Source: Chrysophaeum taylorii
Taxonomy: Eukaryota; Sar; Pelagophyceae; Pelagomonadales; Pelagomonadaceae
DNA length: 64,000 nt
Reading direction: 5' to 3'
NCBI GenBank assembly: GCA_029834535.1
Contig: JAQMWT010000334.1
Location: forward strand, 186,001 to 250,000
Positions 9,093 through 18,225 of this stretch are shown one piece after another; positions within the stretch are counted from its first letter, which is position 1; each line of letters opens with the position of its first letter. Under the pieces are notes generated by a model that saw only the letters and a list, made by a program, of their open reading frames with translations, did not search any database and was not told where the DNA came from. A program made the position numbers and the translations under genes.

Positions 9093-9740
9093 TCACACTC
9101 CACGCTAGACGCTACTCTGGAGATATCTTCGCCATCGTTACCTACGCCTTCTGCTTCGCTTGCTGATTTCGACGTCTTGTGCCAACAAGTCGACCAACTC
9201 CAGGAAACTCTTCGAATCTATATTACCGAGGCTGCCATTGCTTCAATCACCTCCCTGGAGAACCGGCTCTTCCCTCCTACAGCCAACACCCACGTGTTAC
9301 TTATACACTGTACAAGATCACAGAGCTGTTGTCTCGCTTAACACTCACCGCTCATGACCAACATGCTACCAACCACTCCTCCCCGGACGATCACCTCCTT
9401 CATCTACGTGACAAGTTGCTCTCATGCTTCAGAGCATTCCGTCCGCTCTCATGTGAATCTGAAGACTCTTCTATCTTCGTTCGCCAAGTCCAACCTTTTT
9501 TTTTTGAAAACCAACTGGACACCTTTCAACTAGATTCTCTGTCGCCATCCATACTGAATGCTCTACTTGCACTCACCCTTCTCTTGGCACCACATCATTC
9601 AGCTATTGGTGTTCACCACCTTACAGCAGAAGCTGACGATGATTGATAATCCTAACACACTGTCTGTTGTATCTGTGTTTCTTAATGTTCTGTTCAAAAG
9701 GGTCAAATCGACTCTCAGCTCCACCAAGTCCAAGTCCAAG
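9093..9740 (+). pseudogene. decayed copia 3' module B after RNase H
   Basis: Starts right after SLNY copy 5. Frame 3 runs to 9341, then coding sense passes to frame 2 (to 9646). The product is Leu/Gln-rich and predicted helical, similar in composition to the coiled-coil segment before copy 1. No catalytic motif is seen. It could be an env-like or second capsid-like protein, but nothing in the sequence decides this. Confidence 0.4.
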
Positions 9741-9875
9741 TCCTAAGACCCTTCTATACTCTTGATGCTTCGTATGTGACCTCTGTGACCATCAAGACTG
9801 TATTCCCTCCTTTTTCTTCATCATCATCTTTCTCAAGAGATGCTCTACAGTCGCACCTTGCGCTTAAGACATCTC

Positions 9876-10279
9876 GAGGGGGTGCAGAGAAATCTGCTGC
9901 CTCTTACCCTTATCCGTCCGTTGAGAACGTGATCTCTTCCTTACCCTTCTTCTTCCTTCGTACACAATCAAATAGTCCTCTGATTTGTGCCTACGCTCAT
10001 CATCATGGTCTAGCGCGTCCCGAGGTATGTAGCACTATACACTTTACCTTTCTCGTGTAGTTCTAGATGCCGCCTGTCGTGTTCTGAGGATATAGGGAAC
10101 ATACCTTTTCATTCCCCGAATTAAATACTTCCAGACGTTCATGATGAGACGGGATGGTTTCCCAGGTGACTTACCACTGCTTGCTAATGCTCTGCAGTGG
10201 TAGTCTAGTCTAAATGGGTCGATAGGTAGGTGTGTTGCTATAGGTATGTAGGCACAGGGAGATACGTGCATCTATAGGA
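9876..10279 (+). other. candidate polypurine tract and start of 3' LTR
   Basis: GAGGGGG at 9876-9882 is directly followed by TG (9883), the usual order of polypurine tract and LTR edge in copia elements. The LTR end and a target duplication cannot be set because the 5' LTR is outside the window. The LTR must end before the SINE-like element that begins near 10280. No open frame of interest lies in this stretch. Confidence 0.4.
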
Positions 10280-10628
10280 CCCTTTTCCTGATCGCCAACT
10301 GCGGTTGCGATGGAGGACGGTGCCTCATGAATCCTGAGCCTTGCGAGGGCATCCGCCCTCCCGGCGTAGGTTGGCACCTATTCGCCTCCCGGGCGGGCCG
10401 GTTGGCAGCCGGAACGTTCGCAGTGGGTCGGGGTATGGCCGGGGGGTGAAGACGGAAGGTTATCGACGAGTTGGTTGTCAGTCACATCGCGGTCTCCTCG
10501 TCGCATGGCGACAAGCTTGATGGTCACTCTCCGCCGACCGACCTTTCGGCGCTCCTCGTCTACAGGCCCGTGATTCCGGACTGGCACCTGTCGGTCCGGC
10601 CTGGCTCCCATGCTCGGGAGAGGTCTGA

Positions 10629-10659
<31 letters not shown>
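10280..10659 (+). mobile_element. SINE-like element copy A with (AGTT)n tail
   Basis: The segment 10401-10636 is about 98% identical by eye to the complement of 54526-54761. The element ends in about eight AGTT units (10628-10659). A 7-bp direct repeat TATAGGA flanks 10280-10659 (10273-10279 and 10660-10666), consistent with a target-site duplication. The first 120 bp are absent from copy B, as expected if B is 5' truncated. A short simple-repeat 3' tail plus target duplication is typical of LINE-mobilised SINEs. I see no convincing tRNA-type A and B boxes, so the promoter class is open. Confidence 0.6.
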
Positions 10660-10661
<2 letters not shown>

Positions 10662-10714
10662 TAGGATGGTGGGGCTCTTTATACACACAAACAGACAGCT
10701 AGCCGGTGTCCCCA

Positions 10715-12853
10715 CTACGGGCGTCTGGTGAGTCTTTCGGCAAATTCGGCGAAAGAGATTGTACCGTCGCCGTCGAGGTCGAGCTCTTTGAGGAACTTGT
10801 TGACGTCGGCGGCGTGAAATGGGTCGTCGCCGTTCATCCTGTTGAGGAGGGCGCATCCGCGCTCGAGAGCGGCGCGATCGAGGACCCCGTTCGAGTCGGT
10901 GTCGAGAAAATGGAACAAGAGCGTGAGTTGGTGGCGGCGGCGGTAGAGAGACTCGTGGAGGGTGAGGGCCTCTTTGTTGAGTGATTCTTCGTGATGGAAG
11001 GCGTGCTCGAGGCGGCGGAGGAGGGGCGTGTAGCAGACGGTGCCGTCGTCCAACGGTTTGACGAACTTGTGGGCTAGATGCGTCCACGGGAGCTTCATCT
11101 CGACGACGTCGTTCATGACTTTTGCCCAGGCGTCGCAGTGGATGATACCTCTCGACAAAGGGTCGAGCTTCTTGAAGGCCGTGATGAGCTCTTGGCGGTG
11201 GTCTAGGAGGGCGTTCTCGACGCGGTCGAGGCCCTCGCGCTCGAGCCTCGCGACGCTCTGAGCGACGGGCGCGACGGAGACGGTCCGGTACGTCAGAATC
11301 CGCGCGTCGCTGCGGCTCAAGACTACGATAGCCCCGTCGTTGTCCGAGTCGCCGTAGTAGTTTGAAGCCGAAAACAAGGTGAGGCACTTGCCGCCGTGGC
11401 AAATCTCAAAGCCGTCGTCCTTGCACTGGTGGCTCCTGATCATGACGCCAAAGTCGTGTTTGACGAGCCACAGCTTGGTGAGTCCGGCGGGCCATAAGAC
11501 CCCCTGCCCCCTGTGGTCGTTGGGGACGCACTCGAGGTCGAGGGGATCGCCTCGGTCGCTCGGGTCGGACCACAGGAGGTCCTTGAGTATTTCGTGCTTA
11601 GACGGCGCCTTCTTCTTAACGCCCCGCTTCTTTAGGCGCTGCTGCTGCTGCTGCTGCTTGGTGCCCGACATCTTGATGTGAGGGGTCGAGAGGCTCGGGT
11701 GAAGGCCGCGGTCGATCGCCTTGAGGTCATCGAGGGTCCCGAGCTTGTCGGTCAAGCCGCCGTGGACGACGAAGACGTTGTGGTCGACGACGTGCGCGAT
11801 CGGGAGGTACGAGAAGCAGGCTTCCAAAACCTGTCGCAAGCGAGGGTCGCCGTACTTGGCCTCCAGTTCGGCGACCAAGCCGTACAACATCCCCACCGCA
11901 AAGTCCTCGTGGTTTCCGCGGTTGACGTAGATCGAGTACGGGTCGGCGAGCGCAAACCCCATGATGAGCACCAGCACCTCGACCGAATGCGGTCCTCGGT
12001 CGACGAAGTCGCCGTTGAATACGTACGGATTGTCGAACGAGGGAAGACCGTTGTGCGAGAAGATGTGAATCAAGTCCTTGAACTGACCGTGGATGTCCCC
12101 GACGATCGTGAGCCGCGGCGTGAGCGCCGTCGAGACGTGCACGACTGTCGGGAGCTTCCGCAAAGCGTCTAGAAATCGACACGCGATCGAGAGCGCGAAC
12201 TTGACGTGCAAAACCGCCTTGAACCCCCGGTCCTCCTCGTCGGTCTTGAGCCGTTCCAAAACCATATCCATAATGTCGATCATGTTGTCGACGGTCGGCA
12301 TCCCGTTCTCGACGCTCACGCCCGCGTAATCGCTCTCTACCGACAACGACTCGGGCCATCCCGACCGACGGAGTGCGTCGATGTCAGACCGAGCCATCTT
12401 CCGCTCGATCACGTCCGGCGCCTTCTCTTCGAGCCGGCGCATGAATTCCTCGAGACTCCGACGCTGGTGTCGCTCTTCCGCGTACTCGGCTGCCTCGTGC
12501 AGCCCCGAAGCGACCTGCCGACGCGTCTCTAGCTTGGCTTGCCGCTTCTTCACCATCCCCTGGACCTTGCTTGCGGACGACGATGCCGCCTTTCGCAGCC
12601 GCTGCAGGTCCTCCACCGACCTCGACGCGACGCCGTCGCCCTCCTCCCCAATATCCGGCGTCCACTCCACCTGCTTCTTCTCGACCGTCGCCGTGCGCGT
12701 GCGCATCATCCATTCTGTCGATTCAACGACCGTCTCGTCCTCGAGCCGCGCGACCCGCACCGCGCGCCAGTCCTGCAACCCGACACCCTTCTTCCTCTTG
12801 TTATTATTGTTCTTCGCGCCCGACGACGACGACGACGACGCGCAGGATCCCAT
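10715..12853 (-). CDS. PPEF/RdgC-type Ser/Thr protein phosphatase with EF hands
   Basis: 712 residues from ATG 12853. The catalytic core has the PPP metal-binding motifs GDIHGQ (252-257), GDFVDRG (about 281) and RGNHE (about 311), then HGGL. It carries an insertion with a Gln run before LLWSDPSDRG. Two canonical EF hands lie near the C-terminus (DTDSNGVLD near 640 and DLDGDGTISFAEF at 692-704), preceded by a degenerate one. The N-terminus MGSCASSS followed by a Lys/Arg cluster fits N-myristoylation plus palmitoylation, so I infer membrane anchoring. This start was preferred over an upstream in-frame codon for that reason. Calcium control through the EF hands is known for PPEF enzymes. Divergent from RAD54 with 225 bp between starts. 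Confidence 0.88.
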   Translation of the reverse strand: MGSCASSSSSSGAKNNNNKRKKGVGLQDWRAVRVARLEDETVVESTEWMMRTRTATVEKKQVEWTPDIGEEGDGVASRSVEDLQRLRKAASSSASKVQGMVKKRQAKLETRRQVASGLHEAAEYAEERHQRRSLEEFMRRLEEKAPDVIERKMARSDIDALRRSGWPESLSVESDYAGVSVENGMPTVDNMIDIMDMVLERLKTDEEDRGFKAVLHVKFALSIACRFLDALRKLPTVVHVSTALTPRLTIVGDIHGQFKDLIHIFSHNGLPSFDNPYVFNGDFVDRGPHSVEVLVLIMGFALADPYSIYVNRGNHEDFAVGMLYGLVAELEAKYGDPRLRQVLEACFSYLPIAHVVDHNVFVVHGGLTDKLGTLDDLKAIDRGLHPSLSTPHIKMSGTKQQQQQQRLKKRGVKKKAPSKHEILKDLLWSDPSDRGDPLDLECVPNDHRGQGVLWPAGLTKLWLVKHDFGVMIRSHQCKDDGFEICHGGKCLTLFSASNYYGDSDNDGAIVVLSRSDARILTYRTVSVAPVAQSVARLEREGLDRVENALLDHRQELITAFKKLDPLSRGIIHCDAWAKVMNDVVEMKLPWTHLAHKFVKPLDDGTVCYTPLLRRLEHAFHHEESLNKEALTLHESLYRRRHQLTLLFHFLDTDSNGVLDRAALERGCALLNRMNGDDPFHAADVNKFLKELDLDGDGTISFAEFAERLTRRP

Positions 12854-12854
12854 A

Positions 12855-12939
12855 GGTGTCTTTAAATGTCGACTGGGTGTCTTTAAATGTCGAGTGCTAA
12901 GAGGGGGGTGTGTGTGGGGAACATGAAGGGTGTGGGTGG
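12855..12939 (+). repeat. TTTAAATGTCGA repeat family, locus 1 (two partial units)
   Basis: A short unit (12855-12875) and a longer unit (12876-12939) start with GGTGTCTTTAAATGTCGA. The longer one continues with a G-rich run and an ACATGAAGG block. The same order of blocks recurs at 46717-46881. It lies in the shared upstream region of the phosphatase and RAD54 genes, so it could contain promoter elements. Confidence 0.65.
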
Positions 12940-13078
12940 TCGACTGGGTGTCACTCAACCGTACTATAATGGTATGTAGCTGTCAATAATAATTACCCTT
13001 TTTGTTGACTTTCGTCGAATCAACGCATTTTGACGACGACGGTTGGCGGCGGAATCCGCGAAGCCGAAGACTCGCGCG

Positions 13079-15952
13079 ATGGAGGACATCAGCAACACGC
13101 CACCGGAAAAAAGAGGCGAGACGACGACGACCACGAAGAGGAAGAAGGCAAGGTTCGTGCAGCCCCAGCGGCTCTTCGAGACCCCGACGACACCACAAGT
13201 CTCTCTCGACGACGACGACGACGAAAACCACAGCAAGGAGACGCCCGTCGTTTTGGCGAAGCGCGTCCCCCCGAAGAAGCCCCTCAAGCGCGGGTTCGTG
13301 CTCCCGGCGCGCGTCGCGACGCCCCAAGAGACGCCCCAGCAGCAGCCACACCCGACGGCTCTACTCGAAAAAAATGAAGGAGCAGCGGCTCTCGTGGAGC
13401 CGAACGAAGAAGAAGAAGAAGAAGAAGTTCTGGCGGTCGTCAAAAAGCCGAAGAAACGAAAGAGGGTGAGCTTCCGCCCCCCGGGGAGCTCGCGCGCGCA
13501 GGCATCTTATCTGCCGCACGAGCCGCTCGAGCTGTCGAGCGAGATCCGCGTACCTGGCTTGATTTGCCAGTTCCTGCGTCCACATCAGCGCGTCGGGGTC
13601 CAATTTCTGTTCGAGTGCGTGAGCGGGCGGCGCCAGTACCCTGAGACCTCACCGGGCGGAAGCGGCGCCATCCTCGCCGACGGCATGGGTCTCGGAAAGA
13701 CGATCACGACCATCGCTTTGGTGTACGCGTTACTCCAAAAGGGCACGCTCGAGGGAAAGCAGATCCGACGCGCGATTGTCGTGTGTCCGTGCAGCCTCGT
13801 TGGCAACTGGGACAACGAGTTTTCCAAATGGATTAACTCCCGCACCGAGGCAAAAAACGAACGGGTCGAGGTGAGGGCAGTCGTCGAGGGGAATCGGGCC
13901 GCGACGGAGGCGGCGATAGAAACATTCTTGGCACCGAGCCGGCCGTTCCACGTTTTGGTATTGTCGTACGAGAGCCTCAGAGCGAACATTTCGAGGCTCT
14001 CGACACACTCGGCCTGCGATCTCCTGGTTGCCGACGAGGCGCAGCGCCTCAAGGGCGCCAAAACCCAAGTCAACGTCGCTCTCGGCTCGCTTCCGTGCCG
14101 CCGGAGGATTTTGCTGACGGGGACTCCGCTCCAGAACGACCTCGACGAGTTCCACGCGATGTCGGACGCCGCGAATCCCGGCGCGCTCGGGACCGTGGAG
14201 GCCTTTAGAAAATACTTCGCCCAACCGATCCTCGCCGCGAGGGAGCCCGACGCCTCGAGCGAGGCGGGCGCTTTGGGGGGAAGGCGCCAGACCGAGCTCG
14301 CCGCCTTGGCCAAGTGCTTCGTGCTTCGCCGCGAGAACAGACTCAACGCGCTCCACCTCCCCCCAAAGCTCGACCTCGTCGTGTGCTGCAAGATGCCCCC
14401 CGCGCAAACGCTCGCCTACGATACCGCGATCAACGACAAGCAGCTCCAGCACGCCCTCGCCGGCAAGAAATCTGACGCGTTCAAGTACATCGACAAGCTC
14501 CTCAAGACCTGCAACCACCCGCGACTCCTGCTCCAGCAGCAGCAGCAGCAAGGCCCCCCAGAAGAAAAAAAAAACAAAAAAGGTGACCGCGACGACGTCC
14601 TTCCTCTCGAGAAGATGTCGGCCAAGCTGTACGTGGTCTTCCGGCTGATGCGCGAGATGCGGCGGCGCGACGAGGGCGAGCGCATCGTTATCGTCGCAAA
14701 CGCGACGGCGTCGCTCGAGGTTGTCGCCGAGCTGTGCGACCGCGAGGGGTGGCCCTGGTGCATCCTCGACGGCAAGACCCCAATCAAAAAGCGCAAGCAA
14801 CTCAACCTCGAATTCAACGACCCCAAGTCACACCACTTCGCCTTCCTCCTGAGCTCGACGGCCGGGGGGTGCGGCCTCAACCTGATCGGCGCGAACCGCC
14901 TCGTCTTGTACGACTCGAGCTGGAATCCAGCGACCGACAAGCAGGCGGCCGCGCGGTGCTGGCGCGACGGCAACAAGCGCCGCTGCTTCACGTACCGTCT
15001 CGTCTCGACGGGTACGATCGAGGAAAAGATGTACCAGCGCCAGCTGAGCAAGGAGGGTCTCCTGAGCGTCATCGAGGACAAGGAGCAGATAAATTCTTTT
15101 TCGACCGTCGAGCTCAGACGCCTTTTCGTATTTGAGAAACACACGGCCTCCGACACCCACGCGATGTTGAATTGCACGTGCGAGGCGGCGACGACCTCTT
15201 ACTGCCGGATGTCCGAACAGGAGGACCCGAACGCGCTCGGTCCAAAAAGGGCGTCGGCGTGCCGCGAATACGTCGTCGCCGAGACAATCGTCCTCGTCGC
15301 CTCGCTCCCGTCTCTTCCCGAGGAAGCGAAAGAAGTGACCCAAAAGGTCATCGCGCACCTCGAGGCGGTGCGCGCTCAAATTCTCCCCGACGTCTCGACG
15401 CTTCCTCTCGTCCGCCGCGAGATCGACCGCGGTTTCGTTGATTTGGCGGCCAAAGCCGATCCCGCCGGGCTCGAAACGCTCGAAAAGCTCCGCGCCAACC
15501 TTCAGAGGTCCTGGCACGACCTCGTCCACAAGGTCTACGCGATTGACGAACGCGACGAAGATCCAACAAAACTCGCCCCGGCACCGGCGATCGAAAAAGA
15601 CGCCTTCAAGCCGCAGCTTGGTATGCCCACCGAAGAAGATCTACGCAACTGGGGCCACCACGCGAGCGTCGCCACCGTCGACGACGACGTCCTGCGGGCG
15701 GCCCTCAAAGGGGGCGCCGAAAGATTCGTATCCTTCGTCTTCACGCTCGAGACCACCGCCACTCTTATCGCCCAAGCTGAGAAGAATACTAATAAGTCGA
15801 CCCCTCCTCCAGAACAACAACAACAACAACAACACAAGCCCACAACCACCCCATCGTCGTCGTCGTCGTCGCCGCAAGGCCCCTCGTCCAACCGAGGTGG
15901 TGTTGTTGGTGCCCCGTCCGCGTTAAATTCGCTCTCCTTTTCTAGATACTAA
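13079..15952 (+). CDS. RAD54: RAD54-like SNF2 family DNA translocase
   Basis: 957 residues from the ATG at 13079. The N-terminal 150 residues are charged and low complexity. The SNF2 core has Walker A DGMGLGKT (about 201), box II DEAQRLKG (about 318; RAD54 usually has DEGHRLKN), GTPLQND, and the helicase C-terminal motifs ending in RCWRDGNKRRC and TGTIEEKMYQRQ (about 645). The following FSTVELRRLFVF...SDTHAMLNC segment is the RAD54-specific tail, which separates it from other SNF2 groups. About 230 further residues, helical then Gln/Ser-rich, extend the C-terminus beyond usual RAD54. Expected role: stimulating Rad51 strand exchange in homologous recombination in the nucleus. It ends 53 bp from the convergent S9 peptidase gene. 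Confidence 0.9.
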   Translation: MEDISNTPPEKRGETTTTTKRKKARFVQPQRLFETPTTPQVSLDDDDDENHSKETPVVLAKRVPPKKPLKRGFVLPARVATPQETPQQQPHPTALLEKNEGAAALVEPNEEEEEEEVLAVVKKPKKRKRVSFRPPGSSRAQASYLPHEPLELSSEIRVPGLICQFLRPHQRVGVQFLFECVSGRRQYPETSPGGSGAILADGMGLGKTITTIALVYALLQKGTLEGKQIRRAIVVCPCSLVGNWDNEFSKWINSRTEAKNERVEVRAVVEGNRAATEAAIETFLAPSRPFHVLVLSYESLRANISRLSTHSACDLLVADEAQRLKGAKTQVNVALGSLPCRRRILLTGTPLQNDLDEFHAMSDAANPGALGTVEAFRKYFAQPILAAREPDASSEAGALGGRRQTELAALAKCFVLRRENRLNALHLPPKLDLVVCCKMPPAQTLAYDTAINDKQLQHALAGKKSDAFKYIDKLLKTCNHPRLLLQQQQQQGPPEEKKNKKGDRDDVLPLEKMSAKLYVVFRLMREMRRRDEGERIVIVANATASLEVVAELCDREGWPWCILDGKTPIKKRKQLNLEFNDPKSHHFAFLLSSTAGGCGLNLIGANRLVLYDSSWNPATDKQAAARCWRDGNKRRCFTYRLVSTGTIEEKMYQRQLSKEGLLSVIEDKEQINSFSTVELRRLFVFEKHTASDTHAMLNCTCEAATTSYCRMSEQEDPNALGPKRASACREYVVAETIVLVASLPSLPEEAKEVTQKVIAHLEAVRAQILPDVSTLPLVRREIDRGFVDLAAKADPAGLETLEKLRANLQRSWHDLVHKVYAIDERDEDPTKLAPAPAIEKDAFKPQLGMPTEEDLRNWGHHASVATVDDDVLRAALKGGAERFVSFVFTLETTATLIAQAEKNTNKSTPPPEQQQQQQHKPTTTPSSSSSSPQGPSSNRGGVVGAPSALNSLSFSRY

Positions 15953-16005
15953 CTACAATAGTAGTCTTTCGCCGCCGCCACCACAACATGCTGTCCGTCA
16001 CACTC

Positions 16006-17979
16006 CTAGGTTGCGGCGGCGGCGTCGTCGAGATTATCGATAGCGAAGGGGACGAGATCCTCATCCGGGGGAAGTTCGAAGCCGAAGACGCGCGAGTAGA
16101 AGTATAGCTCACTGTTGAGGGCGTCGACGATGTTCTCGGCCTTGCGAAAGCCGTGCTGTTCGCCGTCGTAGATTTTGATGGCGGTCGGGACGCCTTTGGC
16201 CTCGAGGGCGGCGTGCATGAGCTCGGCTTGGTTCGGGGGGACGATCTTGTCCTCGGCGCCTTGGAGAAGGATGACGGGGCAGTTAAGGCGATCGACGGCA
16301 TTGATGGGCGCCCGCTCGGAGTAGAGGTCCCGAGCCTCGGGCCACGGTCCGACGAGGGTGTCGAGGTAGCGGGACTCGAACTTGTGGGTGTCTCGGGCAA
16401 GGACCGCGAGGTCGGCGACGCCGTACAAGCTGCATCCAGCCGTGAAGACGTCCTTCCAGGCAAGAGCGCCGAGCGTGGTGTAGCCTCCGGCGCTCCCGCC
16501 GTCGATAGCGAGTCTCGATTCGTCGACGAGTCCTTTCGCGACGAGGGCTTTGGCGGCGGCGCAGACGTCCTCGACGTCGTAGACCCCCCAGTTTCCGCGA
16601 AGGGCCTTGCGGTACTCGCGGCCGTAGCCCGTCGAGCCGCGGTAGTCGACATCACAGACGGCAAAGCCGCGGCTCGTCCAGAACTGGACGACGTTCGAGT
16701 ACGAAGAGCTCGCGCAAGCGGTAGGACCGCCGTGAGCTTTGACGAGAAGCGGCGGTTTTTCGTGGTCACACCCAACGTACTCGGCGGATTGAGGCATGTA
16801 GAGGTAGGCGAAGGCTTTCGCCCCACCGGTCGTCTCGAACTCGAAGAGCTCGGGTTTCGCGACGCCATCGGCCGGAACGAGCGCTTCGGCGGCGGTCGCG
16901 AGCTTTTCGAGCTCGCCGCCGCTCTCGAGCTTGGCAACAAAGGGTGGCGCGGTCGCCGAGGTCCCGATAAAATAAAGCGCGCCGTCGTCCCCGCACCTCA
17001 CTCCGGAGACGTCGCACGGGACTTGGATGTATTCCGGATTATTTTTCGCGCCGGGTCGCGCGAGTCTCGACCGCCCGTCCTCCTTGAAGGCGACGATCGG
17101 GACGCCGGCCGCGTCTAAACAGTAGCCACGCTGGCCGAGCCGCCATCCAGGCGCGGCGTCCCCCAGGTCCGCGGGCACGGTGAACACCGCCTGCGAGTCG
17201 CCGCCGCCATTGTACCGATACAAGCCGTACCAGCCCGAACGGTCGGAGAGATAGTACAGATCGTCGCCGCGCCAGTACGGCTGCGCGACGCTCTCGTCCG
17301 TACCCCCGGCCACGACGGTCTCGGCGCCGGATTCGAGGTCGAGCACCACGAGCTCGGTGGTGTCCCAGGGCATGTTCGGGTGGTTCCAGCGCACGAGCGC
17401 GAGCCTCGCGCCGTTCGGAGAGACGCGCGGCGACGCGTAGAAGTCTGACCCCCCGGCGACCGTCTCGGATGATCCGTCGATCAACGACACGCGCGCCACG
17501 GAGTTCTTCACGACGCCATCGCCGTGCTCCTCGCGCACGCAATACACGGCGTCCCCGAACCGCGAGAAATCTGCGTACCGCCACGCTCCCGGCTCTGGCG
17601 GCTCGCCCGTCAACGGATTCTCGTTTATCCACAGTCGCTGATCCGAGAAATTCGAGTACAGGACGGTCGCCTCGTCCAAAGGCAGCCAGGCCCCACCGCC
17701 GTATTCGTGGACGCGCGTCCGCGCGTTCGCACTCTTCGGGATCGCTTCCTCCACTCTACCCTCGACCTTCCGCACCACCACCTGCCGACCCGCCTCCTGC
17801 GGCCGCGCCTCGAGCCAATACACTGCGCGACCGCACGCCTCGACACTGCTCAGTCCAACCACACCTTCGGTCACCTTGGCGGCCGTCAACGCCGACGGCC
17901 ACGACCCGAAAGGCTTGGCGATGCGCATCGCGACACCTCTCGCGCCAAAAAGTAGTAGTACAACTACCACACAAAGCAT
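16006..17979 (-). CDS. S9 family prolyl oligopeptidase-like serine peptidase
   Basis: 657 residues from ATG 17979. An N-terminal hydrophobic stretch (MLCVVVVLLLFGARGVA) looks like a signal peptide. A beta-propeller-like region fills residues 30-390 and an alpha/beta hydrolase domain the rest. The nucleophile is in GGSAGGY (494-500), the acid in GAEDKIVPP (about 577) and the His in EQHGFR (609), which completes the triad. HGGPTA near 425 is the usual oxyanion-side motif. It resembles dipeptidyl aminopeptidase/acylaminoacyl peptidases. With the signal peptide it would act in the secretory route or outside the cell (inference). Divergent from the His-rich small gene. Confidence 0.88.
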   Translation of the reverse strand: MLCVVVVLLLFGARGVAMRIAKPFGSWPSALTAAKVTEGVVGLSSVEACGRAVYWLEARPQEAGRQVVVRKVEGRVEEAIPKSANARTRVHEYGGGAWLPLDEATVLYSNFSDQRLWINENPLTGEPPEPGAWRYADFSRFGDAVYCVREEHGDGVVKNSVARVSLIDGSSETVAGGSDFYASPRVSPNGARLALVRWNHPNMPWDTTELVVLDLESGAETVVAGGTDESVAQPYWRGDDLYYLSDRSGWYGLYRYNGGGDSQAVFTVPADLGDAAPGWRLGQRGYCLDAAGVPIVAFKEDGRSRLARPGAKNNPEYIQVPCDVSGVRCGDDGALYFIGTSATAPPFVAKLESGGELEKLATAAEALVPADGVAKPELFEFETTGGAKAFAYLYMPQSAEYVGCDHEKPPLLVKAHGGPTACASSSYSNVVQFWTSRGFAVCDVDYRGSTGYGREYRKALRGNWGVYDVEDVCAAAKALVAKGLVDESRLAIDGGSAGGYTTLGALAWKDVFTAGCSLYGVADLAVLARDTHKFESRYLDTLVGPWPEARDLYSERAPINAVDRLNCPVILLQGAEDKIVPPNQAELMHAALEAKGVPTAIKIYDGEQHGFRKAENIVDALNSELYFYSRVFGFELPPDEDLVPFAIDNLDDAAAAT

Positions 17980-18053
17980 CTTGGTGAGTTAGTTAGTTAC
18001 CCTTGTAGAACAATCATCATCTAGCTTCGGGGTTTCGTGTGTCCACTCCCCTC

Positions 18054-18088
18054 AACAAACAAACAAACAAACAAACAAACAAACAAAC
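18054..18088 (+). repeat. (ACAA)n microsatellite
   Basis: About nine tetranucleotide units in the divergent intergenic region upstream of the S9 peptidase. Confidence 0.95.
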
Positions 18089-18189
18089 GGATTGATTGAT
18101 TTTTGTCCATTAATAATAATAAGACTTAGCCTTAGGGTTTTCATCTACTCATCAGTACCAGTAAGCACGCGGCTTTTTCGTAAAGAAAG

Positions 18190-18201
18190 AAATATATAAA
18201 G
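18190..18201 (+). promoter_or_regulatory. TATA box of the His-rich small gene
   Basis: AATATATAAAGC lies 25-36 bp upstream of the ATG at 18226. If used, the 5' leader would be only a few nucleotides long. Confidence 0.4.
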
Positions 18202-18225
18202 CTCTCTTTCGAAGGACAGGAAATA

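Larger units (their letters stand above)
1..9882 (+). mobile_element. Ty1/copia-type LTR retrotransposon, internal region, 5' truncated by window
   Basis: The domain order protease, integrase, reverse transcriptase, RNase H is the copia (Pseudoviridae) order. The 5' LTR and start of gag lie outside the window. A C5-methyltransferase-like domain sits between protease and integrase, and further modules follow RNase H. The coding region is broken: frame changes near 450-487, 3390-3480 and about 4300, an in-frame TGA at 2134, and several shifts after 8107. The copy therefore looks defective unless recoding is used. Base composition is clearly more AT-rich than the neighbouring host genes. The internal region probably ends at a polypurine run at 9876-9882. 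Similarity to the CoDi copia clade of microalgae is a guess from the host type only. Confidence 0.93.

Noticed and set aside
13043-13078. Upstream TTG start for RAD54
   Set aside because: Eukaryotic gene; ATG 13079 is in frame and suitably placed.
18054-18088. Possible CRISPR-like array of short repeats
   Set aside because: Uninterrupted tetranucleotide run with no spacers; eukaryotic context.
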